Assembly: GCF_001610955.1 (NCBI RefSeq) | Contig: NZ_CP014335.1 | Coordinates: 2,117,001-2,181,000, forward strand | Direction of reading: 5' to 3' | DNA length: 64,000 nt | DNA from: Geobacillus thermoleovorans | Lineage (GTDB): Bacteria; Bacillota; Bacilli; Bacillales; Anoxybacillaceae | Shown: positions 8,009 to 17,076 of the stretch, piece by piece | Numbering within the stretch: the stretch's first letter is position 1 | Layout of the letters: each line of letters begins with the position of its first letter | The notes under the pieces: generated by a model | Database searches by the model: none | Told to the model about the DNA's origin: nothing | Seen by the model: the letters and a program-made list of their open reading frames with translations, nothing else | Position numbers and translations under genes: made by a program

Positions 8009-8601
8009 GGCTGCCTCGTCCTCCTTACAGGCCGTTTTTCCTCAAGCTGCAGCGAGAAGAAGCGGATCGATTCCCAAACGAGCAAAGATGATGCGCTAAT
8101 GGCGAGCGCATCCAAAAAGGAAAACGACCCAAGCACATAACCCGGCGCCATGCGCAAGATGGACATGGCGTACACCACTTCCCCTTGACAGCCGCCGAGC
8201 GCCAGACAAAGAAGGCGGGCGGATATGCGGCGGTGGAACAGACTGCTGATCAAGGCCATCCACCAGCCAAGCATCCATTGGCCATCAAGCCAAATCCAGA
8301 CCGGATCAAACAAGGCAAGCAGACGAAAAGCGGCATAGGCAAACGCCAAGCCGGACGCTGACAGCGCCATCCGCAGCCATCCGCATGGCCGCTGTGTGAC
8401 CGCCACGTAACAAGAGGAGAAAAAAAGCACAAAAAAGGACGCCGCCATATGAATGGGACTGATCTTCACCGTCATCGAGGCCGAACTGATCATGAAAAGC
8501 GAAAATGCAGCCAGCTTCGTCCGCTCGACGGTCTTTTTCATCAAAAATGTCGCTGCAATCCATAACGCCCAAAAAAAGAAATAAAAATAAGCTCCTTCCA
8601 T
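8005..8601 (-). CDS. seaA: SeaA/YphA-like spore envelope membrane protein
   Basis: A 198-residue hydrophobic protein with about six predicted membrane helices and short basic loops, starting MEGAYFYFFFWALWIAATFL. The ATG at 8601 has AAGGAG at the right spacing; the in-frame GTG at 8610 overlaps that site and is rejected. Its location between ypzI and the YIEGIA gene matches yphA (seaA) of B. subtilis, reported to act in spore envelope assembly. The assignment rests on synteny and topology more than on motifs. Confidence 0.7.
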   Translation of the reverse strand: MEGAYFYFFFWALWIAATFLMKKTVERTKLAAFSLFMISSASMTVKISPIHMAASFFVLFFSSCYVAVTQRPCGWLRMALSASGLAFAYAAFRLLALFDPVWIWLDGQWMLGWWMALISSLFHRRISARLLCLALGGCQGEVVYAMSILRMAPGYVLGSFSFLDALAISASSLLVWESIRFFSLQLEEKRPVRRTRQP

Positions 8602-8726
8602 CTTTTCCACTCCTTATTATGTTCATTATGTCATCTTTTATGAACGTTCATTCCCGTATAGAAAAAACAGCATTCGTTCATAGTAAAAATGATCGCTGTA
8701 CCGAAGCAGAAAGGAGCCATGGCGAA

Positions 8727-8861
8727 ATGGGAAAAGATCGACAGGAAAAAAAGCTGAAGCAATCGCGGCGCGTCGAGTCAGATCGAGATCAGTCCCTCTC
8801 CTATAAAGGAGCGGCTCGGCTCGACACGCCGGAGGAAGCGCGGGAACGGAACGAGCACTAA
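8727..8861 (+). CDS. ypzI: YpzI-family small protein
   Basis: A 44-residue very charged protein, MGKDRQEKKLKQSRRVESD, then SYKGAARLDTPEEARERNEH. It matches the YpzI family in length and N-terminus. AAAGGAG lies 10 nt upstream of the ATG at 8727. A closer ATG at 8719 opens only a 12-codon frame. It is divergent from seaA. No membrane segment is seen; function unknown. Confidence 0.75.
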   Translation: MGKDRQEKKLKQSRRVESDRDQSLSYKGAARLDTPEEARERNEH

Positions 8862-9162
8862 AAATGACGAAAGGCCTTTCTCTACAACCACTCTGTTCGT
8901 TTGATTCCAAAAAAACGGCATTTCCATTGCCAATGATGAAAAGCTAGCCGCGCCAATAAGGACGGCTAGCTTTCGTTTACGGCGAAAAAACGATTTCGAA
9001 CGAAAAATGGTCTATTCTCCTCTATGTGTCAAGGATCTTCCTTAAAGATTGAACATTCGTTTTTCGGTGTAGTCTACCGCAACCTCCTTCCCGATGCAAA
9101 ACAAACAACTTCTGTTGATGGCAGGTTCAACTAGATAGAACAAGGCATCAACTTTTGGCTAA
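8862..9162. other. Intergenic between ypzI and ypfD
   Basis: No gene is supported. It has a strong inverted repeat AAAGCTAGCCG/CGGCTAGCTTT (8939-8973), which may end ypzI transcription although its T run is poor. It also has an imperfect long hairpin (about 9113-9153) with GTTGATG/CATCAAC outer and GTTC/GAAC inner arms. Nothing else was recognised. Confidence 0.4.
8939..8973 (+). terminator. Possible terminator of ypzI
   Basis: An 11 bp inverted repeat with a 12-base loop 78 bases after ypzI. The following tract is TTTCGTTT on the plus strand and TTTTC on the minus strand, so it could act weakly in either direction. Confidence 0.5.
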
Positions 9163-9208
9163 ACAAAAAACCCCACCTTGATGGCGGCTGCCACCAAAAT
9201 GGGGTTGC
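9163..9208 (-). terminator. Terminator of ypfD
   Basis: On the minus strand AACCCCA pairs with the GTGGGGTT segment, with an inner TTTTGGTGGC/GCCATCAAG arm, followed by T6. It starts 12 bases after the ypfD stop codon. Confidence 0.85.
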
Positions 9209-9219
9209 TTCACAGTTCG

Positions 9220-10383
9220 TCATTTCAATTTTTTCAGCTGCTCGCCAATCACTTCGCCGAGCTGAAAGCCGCGCGTTTCCGACGTTCTTGTGTATTGGCT
9301 GTAATCCTCGGCCGGCGCGGCCGCCTCTTCCTCAAGCAGCGCGCGGATGCTGAGGGAAAGGCGGTGATCCGCTTCGTTGACGTCGAGCACTTTCGCCTTC
9401 ACCACGTCGCCTTCTTTCAGCACTTCATGCGGCGAGCCGATGCGGCGGTTGGCGATTTGCGACACATGCACCAATCCTTCGACGCCTGGGAAGACTTCCA
9501 CAAACGCGCCGAATGAAGCGAGCCGTTTCACCGTCCCGGTGACGACATCACCCGGTTTCACTTTTTCGCCGAGGCCTTCCCATGGGCCCGGCAGCGCTTC
9601 TTTGATCGACAGCGACAGGCGGCCTTGTTCCGGGTCGACAGCCAACACTTTCACTTTCACCGCATCGCCTTCTTTCACCACTTCCGACGGATGAGCGACG
9701 CGCGTATGGGAAAGCTGGGAAATATGTACGAGCCCATCAAACCCGCCGACATCGACAAAGACGCCGAAATCGGCAATGCGGCGGACGACGCCATCCAACA
9801 CTTGCCCCGGCTCAAGGCGGGAGAGCAGTTCTTTTTGCTGCCGCGCTTGTTCTTCCTCAACGACCGCCCGATGCGACAAAATGACGCGGTTTTTCTCGCG
9901 GTCAAGCTCGACGACTTTCACGGCGAGCGTTTTTCCTTTATAATCGGAAAAATCTTCGACGTAATGCGGCTCGACAAGCGACGCCGGGATGAAGCCGCGC
10001 ACTCCGACATCGGCGACAAGACCGCCTTTGACGATGTCTTTAATGACTGTTTCAAATGTTTCGCCGCTTGCAAATTTGCGCTCAAGATCTTCCCACGCCC
10101 GCTCGGCGTCCACCGCTCTTTTCGATAAAATGAGCAACCCTTCTTCCCCGTCTTTTCCTTCTTCCACTTTTTTGACTTTGGCCGTCACTTCATCGCCGAC
10201 AGCGACGGCATCGCTCGGTTTTTCAATATGCAAGTTCGACAGCTCGCTGATCGGAATGATGCCGCTTTGCTTGCTGTTTTCCACCTCGACCAGCACTTGC
10301 TTGTCCTCAAGCTTCACCACTTTGCCGCGGACGATATCGCCCACTTCATACACATTGACTTGCACATTCATCTCTTCTGTCAT
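9220..10383 (-). CDS. ypfD: Ribosomal S1-like RNA-binding protein with four S1 domains
   Basis: A 387-residue protein with four tandem S1 domains starting near residues 14, 99, 184 and 269; each ends in an LSxR/LSxK-type strand (ILSKRA, ILSHRA, LSLSIKEA, LSLSIRAL). It is shorter than the six-domain proteobacterial S1, as is normal in Bacillaceae. In B. subtilis the protein is not an essential ribosomal component. The ATG at 10383 follows GGAGGG. It is monocistronic: a promoter with an extended -10 lies at about 10481 and a terminator follows. Confidence 0.93.
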   Translation of the reverse strand: MTEEMNVQVNVYEVGDIVRGKVVKLEDKQVLVEVENSKQSGIIPISELSNLHIEKPSDAVAVGDEVTAKVKKVEEGKDGEEGLLILSKRAVDAERAWEDLERKFASGETFETVIKDIVKGGLVADVGVRGFIPASLVEPHYVEDFSDYKGKTLAVKVVELDREKNRVILSHRAVVEEEQARQQKELLSRLEPGQVLDGVVRRIADFGVFVDVGGFDGLVHISQLSHTRVAHPSEVVKEGDAVKVKVLAVDPEQGRLSLSIKEALPGPWEGLGEKVKPGDVVTGTVKRLASFGAFVEVFPGVEGLVHVSQIANRRIGSPHEVLKEGDVVKAKVLDVNEADHRLSLSIRALLEEEAAAPAEDYSQYTRTSETRGFQLGEVIGEQLKKLK

Positions 10384-10480
10384 CGCAAAAACCCTCCTTC
10401 ATCGACTGACAACTGTCAAAAGCGCGCCTCGCGCCGAGGCCGCGGCCGGCTGTCGGCAAAATAAGGACGCTTTTCTAGTT

Positions 10481-10489
10481 AGTATACCA
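10481..10489 (-). promoter_or_regulatory. Extended -10 promoter of ypfD
   Basis: On the minus strand TGGTATACT fits the TGnTATAAT extended -10 pattern about 100 nt upstream of ypfD. No good -35 is seen at 17 bp. Confidence 0.45.
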
Positions 10490-10562
10490 TATTTTCTCAA
10501 TCAACATGTACTATAATGCTCATTGAGGCGGCGGAAGGGATGCCTCGAACAGCATATTCCTT

Positions 10563-11156
10563 TCATGCTCGCTGATGCTCTTCCAGCAGCCGGCGGATAT
10601 GATCCATAATGTAATCGGCCGCTTCTTCCGGGCTCGCTTTCCGCGCGCGCAGCGGCGCCATATCGATCGGCGCTCCGTACACAACCTTAAGCGGCACAAA
10701 CGGACGGTACGGGCCGACAATGGCGCACGGGACAACGGCGGCCTCGGTGCGCAAAGCGAAAAAGCCAACGCCGGGCAGCGCCTTTTTCAGCCGGCCGTCT
10801 TTGCTGCGCGTCCCTTCCGGAAAAATGCCGAGCACTTCGCCTTGCTTCAGCACCTCAAGCCCCGTGCGCAGCGCCTGGCGGTCGTTCATGCCGCGCTTGA
10901 CCGGAAAGGCATGCAAGCTTTTGACGAGCGTTTTCACGACCGGAGCACGAAACAGCTCTTCTTTCGCCATAAACCGAATCGGCCGCGGCGCCGTAATGCC
11001 GATGACCGGCGGATCTAGGTTGCTGATATGGTTGGCGCAAAGAAGCACGCCGCCTTCCTTTGGAAATTGTTCAATCCCGATCGTTTGAATGCGGTAAAAA
11101 GGGGTGAGCACTCCCTTGACGATCCCCTTGGCGAATGAATAAAAGTCCACCGTCAT
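10563..11156 (-). CDS. plsC: 1-acyl-sn-glycerol-3-phosphate acyltransferase
   Basis: A 197-residue protein with the PlsC acyltransferase motifs: NHISNLDPP (catalytic HX4D, about residues 42-48) and FPEGTRS (about 115-121). The family acylates lysophosphatidic acid at sn-2 to make phosphatidic acid at the membrane. The ATG at 11156 overlaps the cmk stop by 4 nt (ATGA), so the two are translationally coupled. cmk-plsC adjacency is conserved in Bacillus. Confidence 0.93.
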   Translation of the reverse strand: MTVDFYSFAKGIVKGVLTPFYRIQTIGIEQFPKEGGVLLCANHISNLDPPVIGITAPRPIRFMAKEELFRAPVVKTLVKSLHAFPVKRGMNDRQALRTGLEVLKQGEVLGIFPEGTRSKDGRLKKALPGVGFFALRTEAAVVPCAIVGPYRPFVPLKVVYGAPIDMAPLRARKASPEEAADYIMDHIRRLLEEHQRA

Positions 11157-11827
11157 CCAATCCTTTCGTTGACAATCTCCATAATCCGCTCCACCACTTC
11201 CTCAACCGACAGCGATGTCGTATCGATTTCCACCGCATCCGGCGCCTTGCGAAGCGGCGCTGTCTCCCGTTCCGAATCGAGCCGGTCGCGGCGGGCGATC
11301 TCTTCTTTCAGCTTTTCAAGATCGGATGGAAAGCCGCGCGCGAGATTTTCCTCATGCCGGCGCCGCGCCCGCTCCTCGACCGAAGCTTTCAGGAAAATTT
11401 TTACTTCGGCGTTTGGCAGCACATGCGTTCCGATATCGCGCCCGTCCATGACGACGCCGCCCCCTTCCGCCAAGGCGCGTTGGCGGGCGACCATCTCCTC
11501 GCGCACAAGCGGATGCTTCGCAACAAGCGACACCGCATTCGTCACCGCCTCACCGCGGATGATGTCGGTCACATCGTCGCCATTGACTAGGACGATCTGT
11601 CCATGCGGCGACGGTTTCAACTCAATCGATGTATCGCGAAGCAGCGACAGGAGCGCCTGCTCATCATGGATGTCGACGCCGCATGCAAGCGCCCGGTACG
11701 TCAGCGCGCGATACATGGCGCCGGTATCGATGTATACGTAGGAAAGCCGCTCAGCGATCCGTTTGGCGACCGTGCTTTTCCCCGCCGCGGCGGGTCCGTC
11801 GATTGCGATGCTGATTCGTCGTTTCAT
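11153..11827 (-). CDS. cmk: Cytidylate kinase
   Basis: A 224-residue protein starting [19 protein letters not shown] with the P-loop GPAAAGKS at 11-18, [10 protein letters not shown], and the CMP-binding/LID region ([11 protein letters not shown]). It phosphorylates CMP and dCMP. Two adjacent ATGs follow AGGAGGAA; the second (11827) has better spacing, while the first (11830) would add one Met. It is first in the cmk-plsC pair. Confidence 0.95.
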   Translation of the reverse strand: MKRRISIAIDGPAAAGKSTVAKRIAERLSYVYIDTGAMYRALTYRALACGVDIHDEQALLSLLRDTSIELKPSPHGQIVLVNGDDVTDIIRGEAVTNAVSLVAKHPLVREEMVARQRALAEGGGVVMDGRDIGTHVLPNAEVKIFLKASVEERARRRHEENLARGFPSDLEKLKEEIARRDRLDSERETAPLRKAPDAVEIDTTSLSVEEVVERIMEIVNERIG

Positions 11828-11873
11828 CATTTCCTCCTAGCTTTACCGAAAATCGCTTGATGAGTGCACAAAG

Positions 11874-11899
11874 AAAAATGCAGGAAAACCCTGCATGTC
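11874..11899 (-). terminator. Terminator after the YpfB-like gene
   Basis: On the minus strand ATGCAGG-GTTTT-CCTGCAT is followed by TTTTTC. It ends the ypfA-ypfB unit about 27 nt after the stop and just before cmk. Confidence 0.85.
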
Positions 11900-11926
11900 T
11901 CCATGTTCATTGTACCATATCCGCCG

Positions 11927-12106
11927 TCAACGGTCGACGGCCGTTTCAACTGTTTTCGTTTTTTCTGGCTTGGCTACACCTTCGTATTCATACACCTTGC
12001 CGATATACAACGCCGCTGGCGTGTACAACACAAGCCATTGGGCGATCAACAGGCAAATCGTCTGGATGACGACAAGCTTCCACAACAGCTGTTCGATCCG
12101 TTTCAT
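11927..12106 (-). CDS. ypfB: DUF5359 small membrane protein (YpfB-like)
   Basis: A 59-residue protein beginning MKRIEQLLWKLVVIQTICLL, with one strong membrane helix (about residues 8-30) and a charged C-terminal tail KPEKTKTVETAVDR. The ATG at 12106 follows AGGAGG at 9 nt. It lies 53 nt after ypfA and before cmk, the position of B. subtilis ypfB. Function unknown. Confidence 0.75.
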   Translation of the reverse strand: MKRIEQLLWKLVVIQTICLLIAQWLVLYTPAALYIGKVYEYEGVAKPEKTKTVETAVDR

Positions 12107-12159
12107 GGCGCAAGCCTCCTGCTTTCCCATTTTTTCTAGCAGTATTCCACGCGCCCAGC

Positions 12160-12831
12160 TCATTTATTCTGTTCGTTCTCCCATTTTCTCTCCTCAAGCT
12201 GCCGTTCAAAGCTGTAGCGAATGAGCCGAACGCGGTCTTGGGGGGCGAGGTTTGTGAACTCCACCGACATTTTCGCCATGCCGCGTTCGTCATCAGCCAT
12301 GCGCACAATCGACGCCTTCGTTTGCACGTAATGGTATTCGCCGGAGCGCATCGCCAACACGAGCCAAAGCTCGACCGCCATGCCGGGGCGAAGAAGCGGA
12401 GCGTGCGCCGGCGGCACAAGGAGGGCGGCACCGCCGGCGCTGATATCCACCGTCTTCGTCACAAACGGAGCGAACTCGCTGTCAGACGGATGGACGGCCG
12501 CATCGACATTGGCTTTCACCCGTACATAACGGCGGCGCTGGATGCGCACGACGTATTCCTCGCCCGGGTAAGCCAAGACGACCATCGGCAACGGATCGCG
12601 GATTTTCCCCTTCACTTCGGTATCAAACATGTATAAACCGCCGTCTTGCCCGACAAAAGTCGCTTTAAACTGCATCCCGTTCAACAAATAAACGGTTTTT
12701 CCGCTCTGTTCATCGATCGGATAGCTGATATGAACCGCCCCGTCAGCAACAGCGAGCGCTTTGCTTCGGTATTGCCGCGCTGAGCCGTCCGACGGCTCAA
12801 GCCGGATCGAATCTCCGATTTTGATCATCAT
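12160..12831 (-). CDS. ypfA: PilZ-domain c-di-GMP receptor (YpfA/YcgR-type)
   Basis: A 223-residue protein with an N-terminal YcgR-like beta domain (about 1-95) and a C-terminal PilZ domain. Both c-di-GMP signatures are present: the RxxxR-type QRRRYVRV (near residue 99) and DISAGGA (about 131-137). In B. subtilis YpfA (MotI/DgrA) binds c-di-GMP and slows the flagellar motor by contacting MotA; the same role here is inferred. Two adjacent ATGs (12831, 12828) follow AAAGGAAA. Confidence 0.9.
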   Translation of the reverse strand: MMIKIGDSIRLEPSDGSARQYRSKALAVADGAVHISYPIDEQSGKTVYLLNGMQFKATFVGQDGGLYMFDTEVKGKIRDPLPMVVLAYPGEEYVVRIQRRRYVRVKANVDAAVHPSDSEFAPFVTKTVDISAGGAALLVPPAHAPLLRPGMAVELWLVLAMRSGEYHYVQTKASIVRMADDERGMAKMSVEFTNLAPQDRVRLIRYSFERQLEERKWENEQNK

Positions 12832-12933
12832 GTTTCCTTTTCTCCTTTTCAGTCAGCTGCCGAACCGGCGATCGTTTCGCTGACCCGCATGATGTCCCAT
12901 GACGATTATACCATACCGTCCGACTGCCTTTGA

Positions 12934-12972
12934 CCAAAAAAAGAGGAAAAGCCGACAGCGCCAGCTTTTCCT
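12934..12972 (-). terminator. Terminator of sleB-ypeB
   Basis: On the minus strand AGGAAAAGC pairs with GCTTTTCCT around an 11-base loop, followed by CTTTTTTT. It lies 10 nt after the ypeB stop codon. Confidence 0.88.
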
Positions 12973-12981
12973 CCCTTGTTT

Positions 12982-14325
12982 TCATCTGTAATTCGGCTCC
13001 ACGCTTTCGAGCTTCTCGACTTTTTCTTCAAGGCCGGTTGCGGCGTTAATGAACAGTTGATACGTTTCATCGCCAAGCGTTCCTAAAAACTCATAGCAAA
13101 GCACCGGTTTTTGCAAATCGTTCATAATGACCGCCTGGCGCTCTTCCATCACTTTCAAATGTGGGTTTAACTTTTTCTTCGCCGCCTCGACGGTGAGCGT
13201 CGGTTTGGGCAACGGACGCGGAATGGACGATGACAAATAGTCGCGCGCCGTAAAGCCGACGACATGGCCGTTGTCAAGCGCCACTTTCATTTGGATCGCT
13301 TCCGGGTAAATGCGGACGCCGTTTTCGCTTTTAACAAACGTCAGCACGGCGACATTATCGTATTGCGTGCTGTCGTACAACTCAAAGCCGGCGAATTGAT
13401 GCCGTCGCAAAAACGCCATCCCGCGGTTGGCCGCCTCATGCAAGCTGACCTTCGGCTTGCCGATTGGCCGGCTGTTTAACGCCCAAATCGGATATCCGCC
13501 GTTTTTCGTCACATCCATATAAATGTCGCCCTTTGTTTTCGGATCGTGAATCGTTAAACTGTAAAAACGCTCATCCGCCCCATTGCCGCTGTCCGTCACC
13601 TTGATTTTCTCTGTTCCTTTTAAGCCGAGAAACTCGCGGGCGATCCGTTTCGCCTCGTCTTTGGAAATCGGGCGCCCTTTCGCGCGGACAAAGCCTTTTT
13701 CCTCGTTGGCGAGGCCGATGAACGACGGGCCGAACTCGGACGAACTTGAGAATGTATCAACATTTTTCTCCACCGCTTTTAAGCCGTCAATAATGATGTT
13801 GTCGCCTTTCTCGTCGTTCGTCGCCAGCGCCAGTTCGACGTCCATCCAGCGCAAATTGTTTTCCAGCACTAAATGCTGCACGTTGCGCAATTCTTGGCGG
13901 ATCGCGCCGGCGCTTTTGTACAGCGCCTCGAGCGTCTTGTGCTCTTCTTCGGTCAACGGCTCTTTTTCCAAATCGCGCACGGCCGTCCGGTAGCTGAACT
14001 CGCCGATTTTCGATAAAAACTCTTGCGTCTTGTTAAACGGCAAAAGCGACAGCGGCAGTTGGCCGACATCGGAATGGGCTTCAGATGCGATTTTCCACAC
14101 TTCGGCGAGCGCCGGCGACAATGAGGCGTGCGAATTCATCGCCAGCGTCGCTCCAAGCTTGTCATGCAGCAAATCGATCTGGTAGGCCAAATCGTGGAAC
14201 GCGCGCTGGTAATTGTTTTCCGCATGAATTAAGATCGCGTTTTTTTCCTGATGCTCCCGGTAGCCCCAGTAACCAGTGCCGACGACAGCGACGACAAGCG
14301 CTGCAATCAGTAAGTTTCGCACCAT
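12982..14325 (-). CDS. ypeB: Germination protein YpeB, partner of SleB
   Basis: A 447-residue protein with an uncleaved N-terminal anchor (about residues 4-22), a long helical region, and C-terminal PepSY-type domains (about 225-440). In Bacillus it is needed to stabilise and localise the cortex-lytic enzyme SleB in the dormant spore. It starts at ATG 14325 after GGAGGGAGACG, 15 nt after sleB, in the conserved sleB-ypeB operon expressed in the forespore. Confidence 0.95.
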   Translation of the reverse strand: MVRNLLIAALVVAVVGTGYWGYREHQEKNAILIHAENNYQRAFHDLAYQIDLLHDKLGATLAMNSHASLSPALAEVWKIASEAHSDVGQLPLSLLPFNKTQEFLSKIGEFSYRTAVRDLEKEPLTEEEHKTLEALYKSAGAIRQELRNVQHLVLENNLRWMDVELALATNDEKGDNIIIDGLKAVEKNVDTFSSSSEFGPSFIGLANEEKGFVRAKGRPISKDEAKRIAREFLGLKGTEKIKVTDSGNGADERFYSLTIHDPKTKGDIYMDVTKNGGYPIWALNSRPIGKPKVSLHEAANRGMAFLRRHQFAGFELYDSTQYDNVAVLTFVKSENGVRIYPEAIQMKVALDNGHVVGFTARDYLSSSIPRPLPKPTLTVEAAKKKLNPHLKVMEERQAVIMNDLQKPVLCYEFLGTLGDETYQLFINAATGLEEKVEKLESVEPNYR

Positions 14326-14340
14326 CTCGTCTCCCTCCTT

Positions 14341-15135
14341 TTATTTGCAAAAAATATGGTTTCCAATCCGCTTGATTTGCGGGCGGCTCCAAATCCAAGC
14401 GCTCGTCGCCGTGGCTGGGTTAAAGTAGTAAATCGCTCCGCCGGTTGGGTCCCAGCCGTTGATCGCATCAAGCACCGCTTTTTTCGCCGTTTCATTCGGC
14501 GTCAGCCAAATTTGCCCATCGGCGACCGCGGTAAACGCGCCTGGCTGAAAGATCACCCCGGCGACCGTATCCGGAAACGACGGATGCTCCAGCCGATTTA
14601 AAATAACGGCGGCAACCGCCACTTGTCCGATGTACGGCTCCCCGCGCGCTTCCCCGTAAACGGCGTTTGCCATCAGCCGAATATCGTTTTGCGAAAACCC
14701 TTTCGGCACGTTCGACGCCGTCGTTTTCGCTGCCCGCGACGATCCTCCGCCGCGTTTTTTCACCTGCTGGCTGAGCGGAATGCCGCCGTAATGGGTGAAA
14801 TCGTTTCCTTGGCGGATTTGCTCTTTCACAAACTGCTCGTAATATTTTGAAGCGTTCACAAGCTTCCGTTTCGTCTCCGATCCGGCTAGTCCATCGACCG
14901 GCAAGCCGTATTCGTATTGGAAATTGCGCAGCGCCCAATACGTTCGCCAGCCAAACACGCCGTCAATTTTGCCGTTGTAAAACCCAAGGTATTGCAGCCG
15001 CGCCTGCAGTTCAATGACATCATCGCCAACTGCTCCACGCTGAATCACTTGCGGGGAAAACGCGAAAGCATGGCCTGATGGGTAAATGCACGTCCAAACA
15101 GCCAATGCGATGAATAGAACCCATTTTCTTGCCAT
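14341..15135 (-). CDS. sleB: Spore cortex-lytic enzyme SleB
   Basis: A 264-residue protein with a Sec signal peptide (MARKWVLFIALAVWTCIYP, cleaved near AFA), a peptidoglycan-binding domain (about 32-92, VGDDVIELQARLQYLGFYNG), a Ser/Lys-rich linker and a C-terminal Hydrolase_2 lytic transglycosylase domain with the catalytic Glu in YGEARGEP (about 169). It degrades muramic-lactam cortex peptidoglycan at germination. The ATG at 15135 follows GGGAGG; the longer frame start is rejected. It is first gene of the sleB-ypeB operon. Confidence 0.96.
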   Translation of the reverse strand: MARKWVLFIALAVWTCIYPSGHAFAFSPQVIQRGAVGDDVIELQARLQYLGFYNGKIDGVFGWRTYWALRNFQYEYGLPVDGLAGSETKRKLVNASKYYEQFVKEQIRQGNDFTHYGGIPLSQQVKKRGGGSSRAAKTTASNVPKGFSQNDIRLMANAVYGEARGEPYIGQVAVAAVILNRLEHPSFPDTVAGVIFQPGAFTAVADGQIWLTPNETAKKAVLDAINGWDPTGGAIYYFNPATATSAWIWSRPQIKRIGNHIFCK

Positions 15136-15195
15136 ATGTGAACCTCCCGTCAACACTCACCGTTTTTACCCCTATTTTCCTTCCGTTTCCCCTTT

Positions 15196-15243
15196 TTTAT
15201 GCGAAAAAAAGAAAAAGCCAAAGCTTTTACGCTTGGCTTTTCA
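15196..15243 (-). terminator. Terminator of prsW overlapping its stop codon
   Basis: On the minus strand AAAGCCAA/TTGGCTTT pair around a ten-base loop and run into T5. The upstream arm is part of the last codons of prsW (KSQA) and its stop lies in the loop, so stem formation requires the ribosome to have left. Confidence 0.8.
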
Positions 15244-15904
15244 CAGGCGGCACCGCTTGAGGGCGGGCGTATCCTTTCGCTTGTTTTACTTTGCGCAACG
15301 CCGCCCACCATAAGGCGAGCATAAACAACCCCATGTAATAGCCCCATCGCTCTTTGGCGAGCAACAGCCAGTCATAGACGCCATGAAGGAAAAACGGCAA
15401 CAAAAACGACGCCCATAAATAATAGCGGCGCTTTTTTACGGCAAACTTCGCCTTGCCGAAATAAAACCCCATGATGACGGAAAAGAGCGCATGACTGGAC
15501 ACCGGCAAAAGCGCACGGGCAATGGCCGTCTCCACTCCGTTGGCCAACAAGTACAAAATGTTTTCCAGCGTCGCGAACCCAAGCGAGACGCTGGCGCTGT
15601 ACACAATGCCGTCATACGGCTCGTCAAATTCGTCGTGGTCATACACAAAAAAATAAACGACAAACCATTTGACAAACTCCTCAAGGAGCGCAGCGGAAAG
15701 AAACGCCTCGGCTGCCGGCGACGCGACGATCCCTTCTGCCGCCAGCACGTATTGGATGAACATGATCGGAAACACAAGCAAGACGCCGAACAAAAACATG
15801 CGCAACACAAACGAAAGCGGCTCAGCCTCATACTCGTCCTTTAAATAAAAATAACTAAGCAGCGCCACCCCGGGGGCGACGCCGGCGGAAATCAACGAAA
15901 ACAT
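15227..15904 (-). CDS. prsW: Site-1 membrane protease PrsW
   Basis: A 225-residue polytopic protein beginning MFSLISAGVAPGVALLSYFY, with the glutamyl protease motifs FLSAALLEEFVKW (EE at about 76-77), FATLEN and HALFSVIMGF. In B. subtilis PrsW cleaves the anti-sigma factor RsiW to release SigW. The start MFSLIS is chosen by similarity to the family; an in-frame ATG further upstream (about 15940) would add a short basic tail. It is downstream of ansA and upstream of sleB, as in B. subtilis. Confidence 0.9.
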   Translation of the reverse strand: MFSLISAGVAPGVALLSYFYLKDEYEAEPLSFVLRMFLFGVLLVFPIMFIQYVLAAEGIVASPAAEAFLSAALLEEFVKWFVVYFFVYDHDEFDEPYDGIVYSASVSLGFATLENILYLLANGVETAIARALLPVSSHALFSVIMGFYFGKAKFAVKKRRYYLWASFLLPFFLHGVYDWLLLAKERWGYYMGLFMLALWWAALRKVKQAKGYARPQAVPPVKSQA

Positions 15905-15992
15905 CCTCGATCCCCGTTTCTTTGGCATTTTTAACTTCATCGTACCACGAAACAGGGGAGAAAAAAAGAGGAATTGCTGGGCCGCTTGTTGC

Positions 15993-16964
15993 CTAATAAG
16001 CGAACAAGCCATCAACGGCGGCGTCGGCAGCAAGAGCGACAGCGAGCTTGATGCGCGCCTTTTTCGCATCGTAGTCGCTGCCAAGAATAACCCCTTTCTT
16101 ATGCAAATCGTAGGCGCTGCCGGGGTAATCGTACGTTGTATACACCGCCCCTTCCTCGGCGCTCGTCGTCACAACGACTTTGATCCCCGCTTCGATGGCT
16201 TTGACGATTTCATCGACCATTTTTGGCGCCACTTGCCCGCGGCCGACCCCTTCGAGCACAATGCCAGCGACGCCGCTTTCTCGAGCCGCTTTAATGAACT
16301 TGCCGTCCGCCTCCAAGTAGCATTTCACAATGTCCACCGGCGGAAGCGGGCGCACAAGCTTGTAATATTCGCGTCGGATCGGCTTTTGGTACACGTACAC
16401 CTCATCGTTGTCAATGATGCCTAAATAGCCGAAGCCGAAAGCGTTGAATCCTTGAATGTTCGAGGCGTGTTCTTTTTTCACGTATTTCGCGGCAAAAATG
16501 CGTTCATTGAACACAACGACCGCCCCCGCCCCACGCAACGACTCGGCGCACGCGGCGTAAATGGCATGGCGGATGTTGATGTACACATCGCTGCCCAAAT
16601 CAGACGGCGCCCGCTGCGAACCGGTGACGACGATCGTCCGCGGGTCATCGATCGTCAAATCAAGGAAATAGGCCGTTTCTTCGAGCGCATCGGTTCCGTG
16701 AGTGACGACGATGCCATCAACGGATGGATCGGTGAAATGCGCCTCAATCCGTTTTTTCAGCTCAAGCCAATGCGAAAACGTCAAATGCATGCTTGGCAAT
16801 TGAAATACGCTTTCCACGATGATTTCAATTTCTTTCGGCAAATGGCACATCGCCGCAAGTTCTTCACCGCTTAGCGCCCCGGCCCGCAGGCGGCCGGAGC
16901 GTTCGTTTCGCTTGCTCGCAATCGTGCCGCCGGTTGTCAGGAGCACCACTTTCCGTTTCGTCAC
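15993..16964 (-). CDS. ansA: Type I L-asparaginase
   Basis: A 323-residue protein starting MTKRKVVLLTTGGTIASK. Both asparaginase signatures are present: TTGGTIA with the nucleophilic Thr, and VVTHGTDALEET with the second catalytic Thr-Asp pair. It hydrolyses asparagine to aspartate and ammonia. GTG at 16964 sits 5 nt after GAGGGTGG; the in-frame GTG at 16973 overlaps that site. It appears as a single gene, flanked upstream by a large palindrome. Confidence 0.93.
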   Translation of the reverse strand: MTKRKVVLLTTGGTIASKRNERSGRLRAGALSGEELAAMCHLPKEIEIIVESVFQLPSMHLTFSHWLELKKRIEAHFTDPSVDGIVVTHGTDALEETAYFLDLTIDDPRTIVVTGSQRAPSDLGSDVYINIRHAIYAACAESLRGAGAVVVFNERIFAAKYVKKEHASNIQGFNAFGFGYLGIIDNDEVYVYQKPIRREYYKLVRPLPPVDIVKCYLEADGKFIKAARESGVAGIVLEGVGRGQVAPKMVDEIVKAIEAGIKVVVTTSAEEGAVYTTYDYPGSAYDLHKKGVILGSDYDAKKARIKLAVALAADAAVDGLFAY

Positions 16965-17076
16965 GCAAGCCACCCTCGCTTTCTCGCTTTAGCATCATTA
17001 CACGAATGTTGATTATCCATTATTTTACTAAAAAACAAAGAATGGTATGGCTGAACACACGCTTTTCTGCCTCTTC

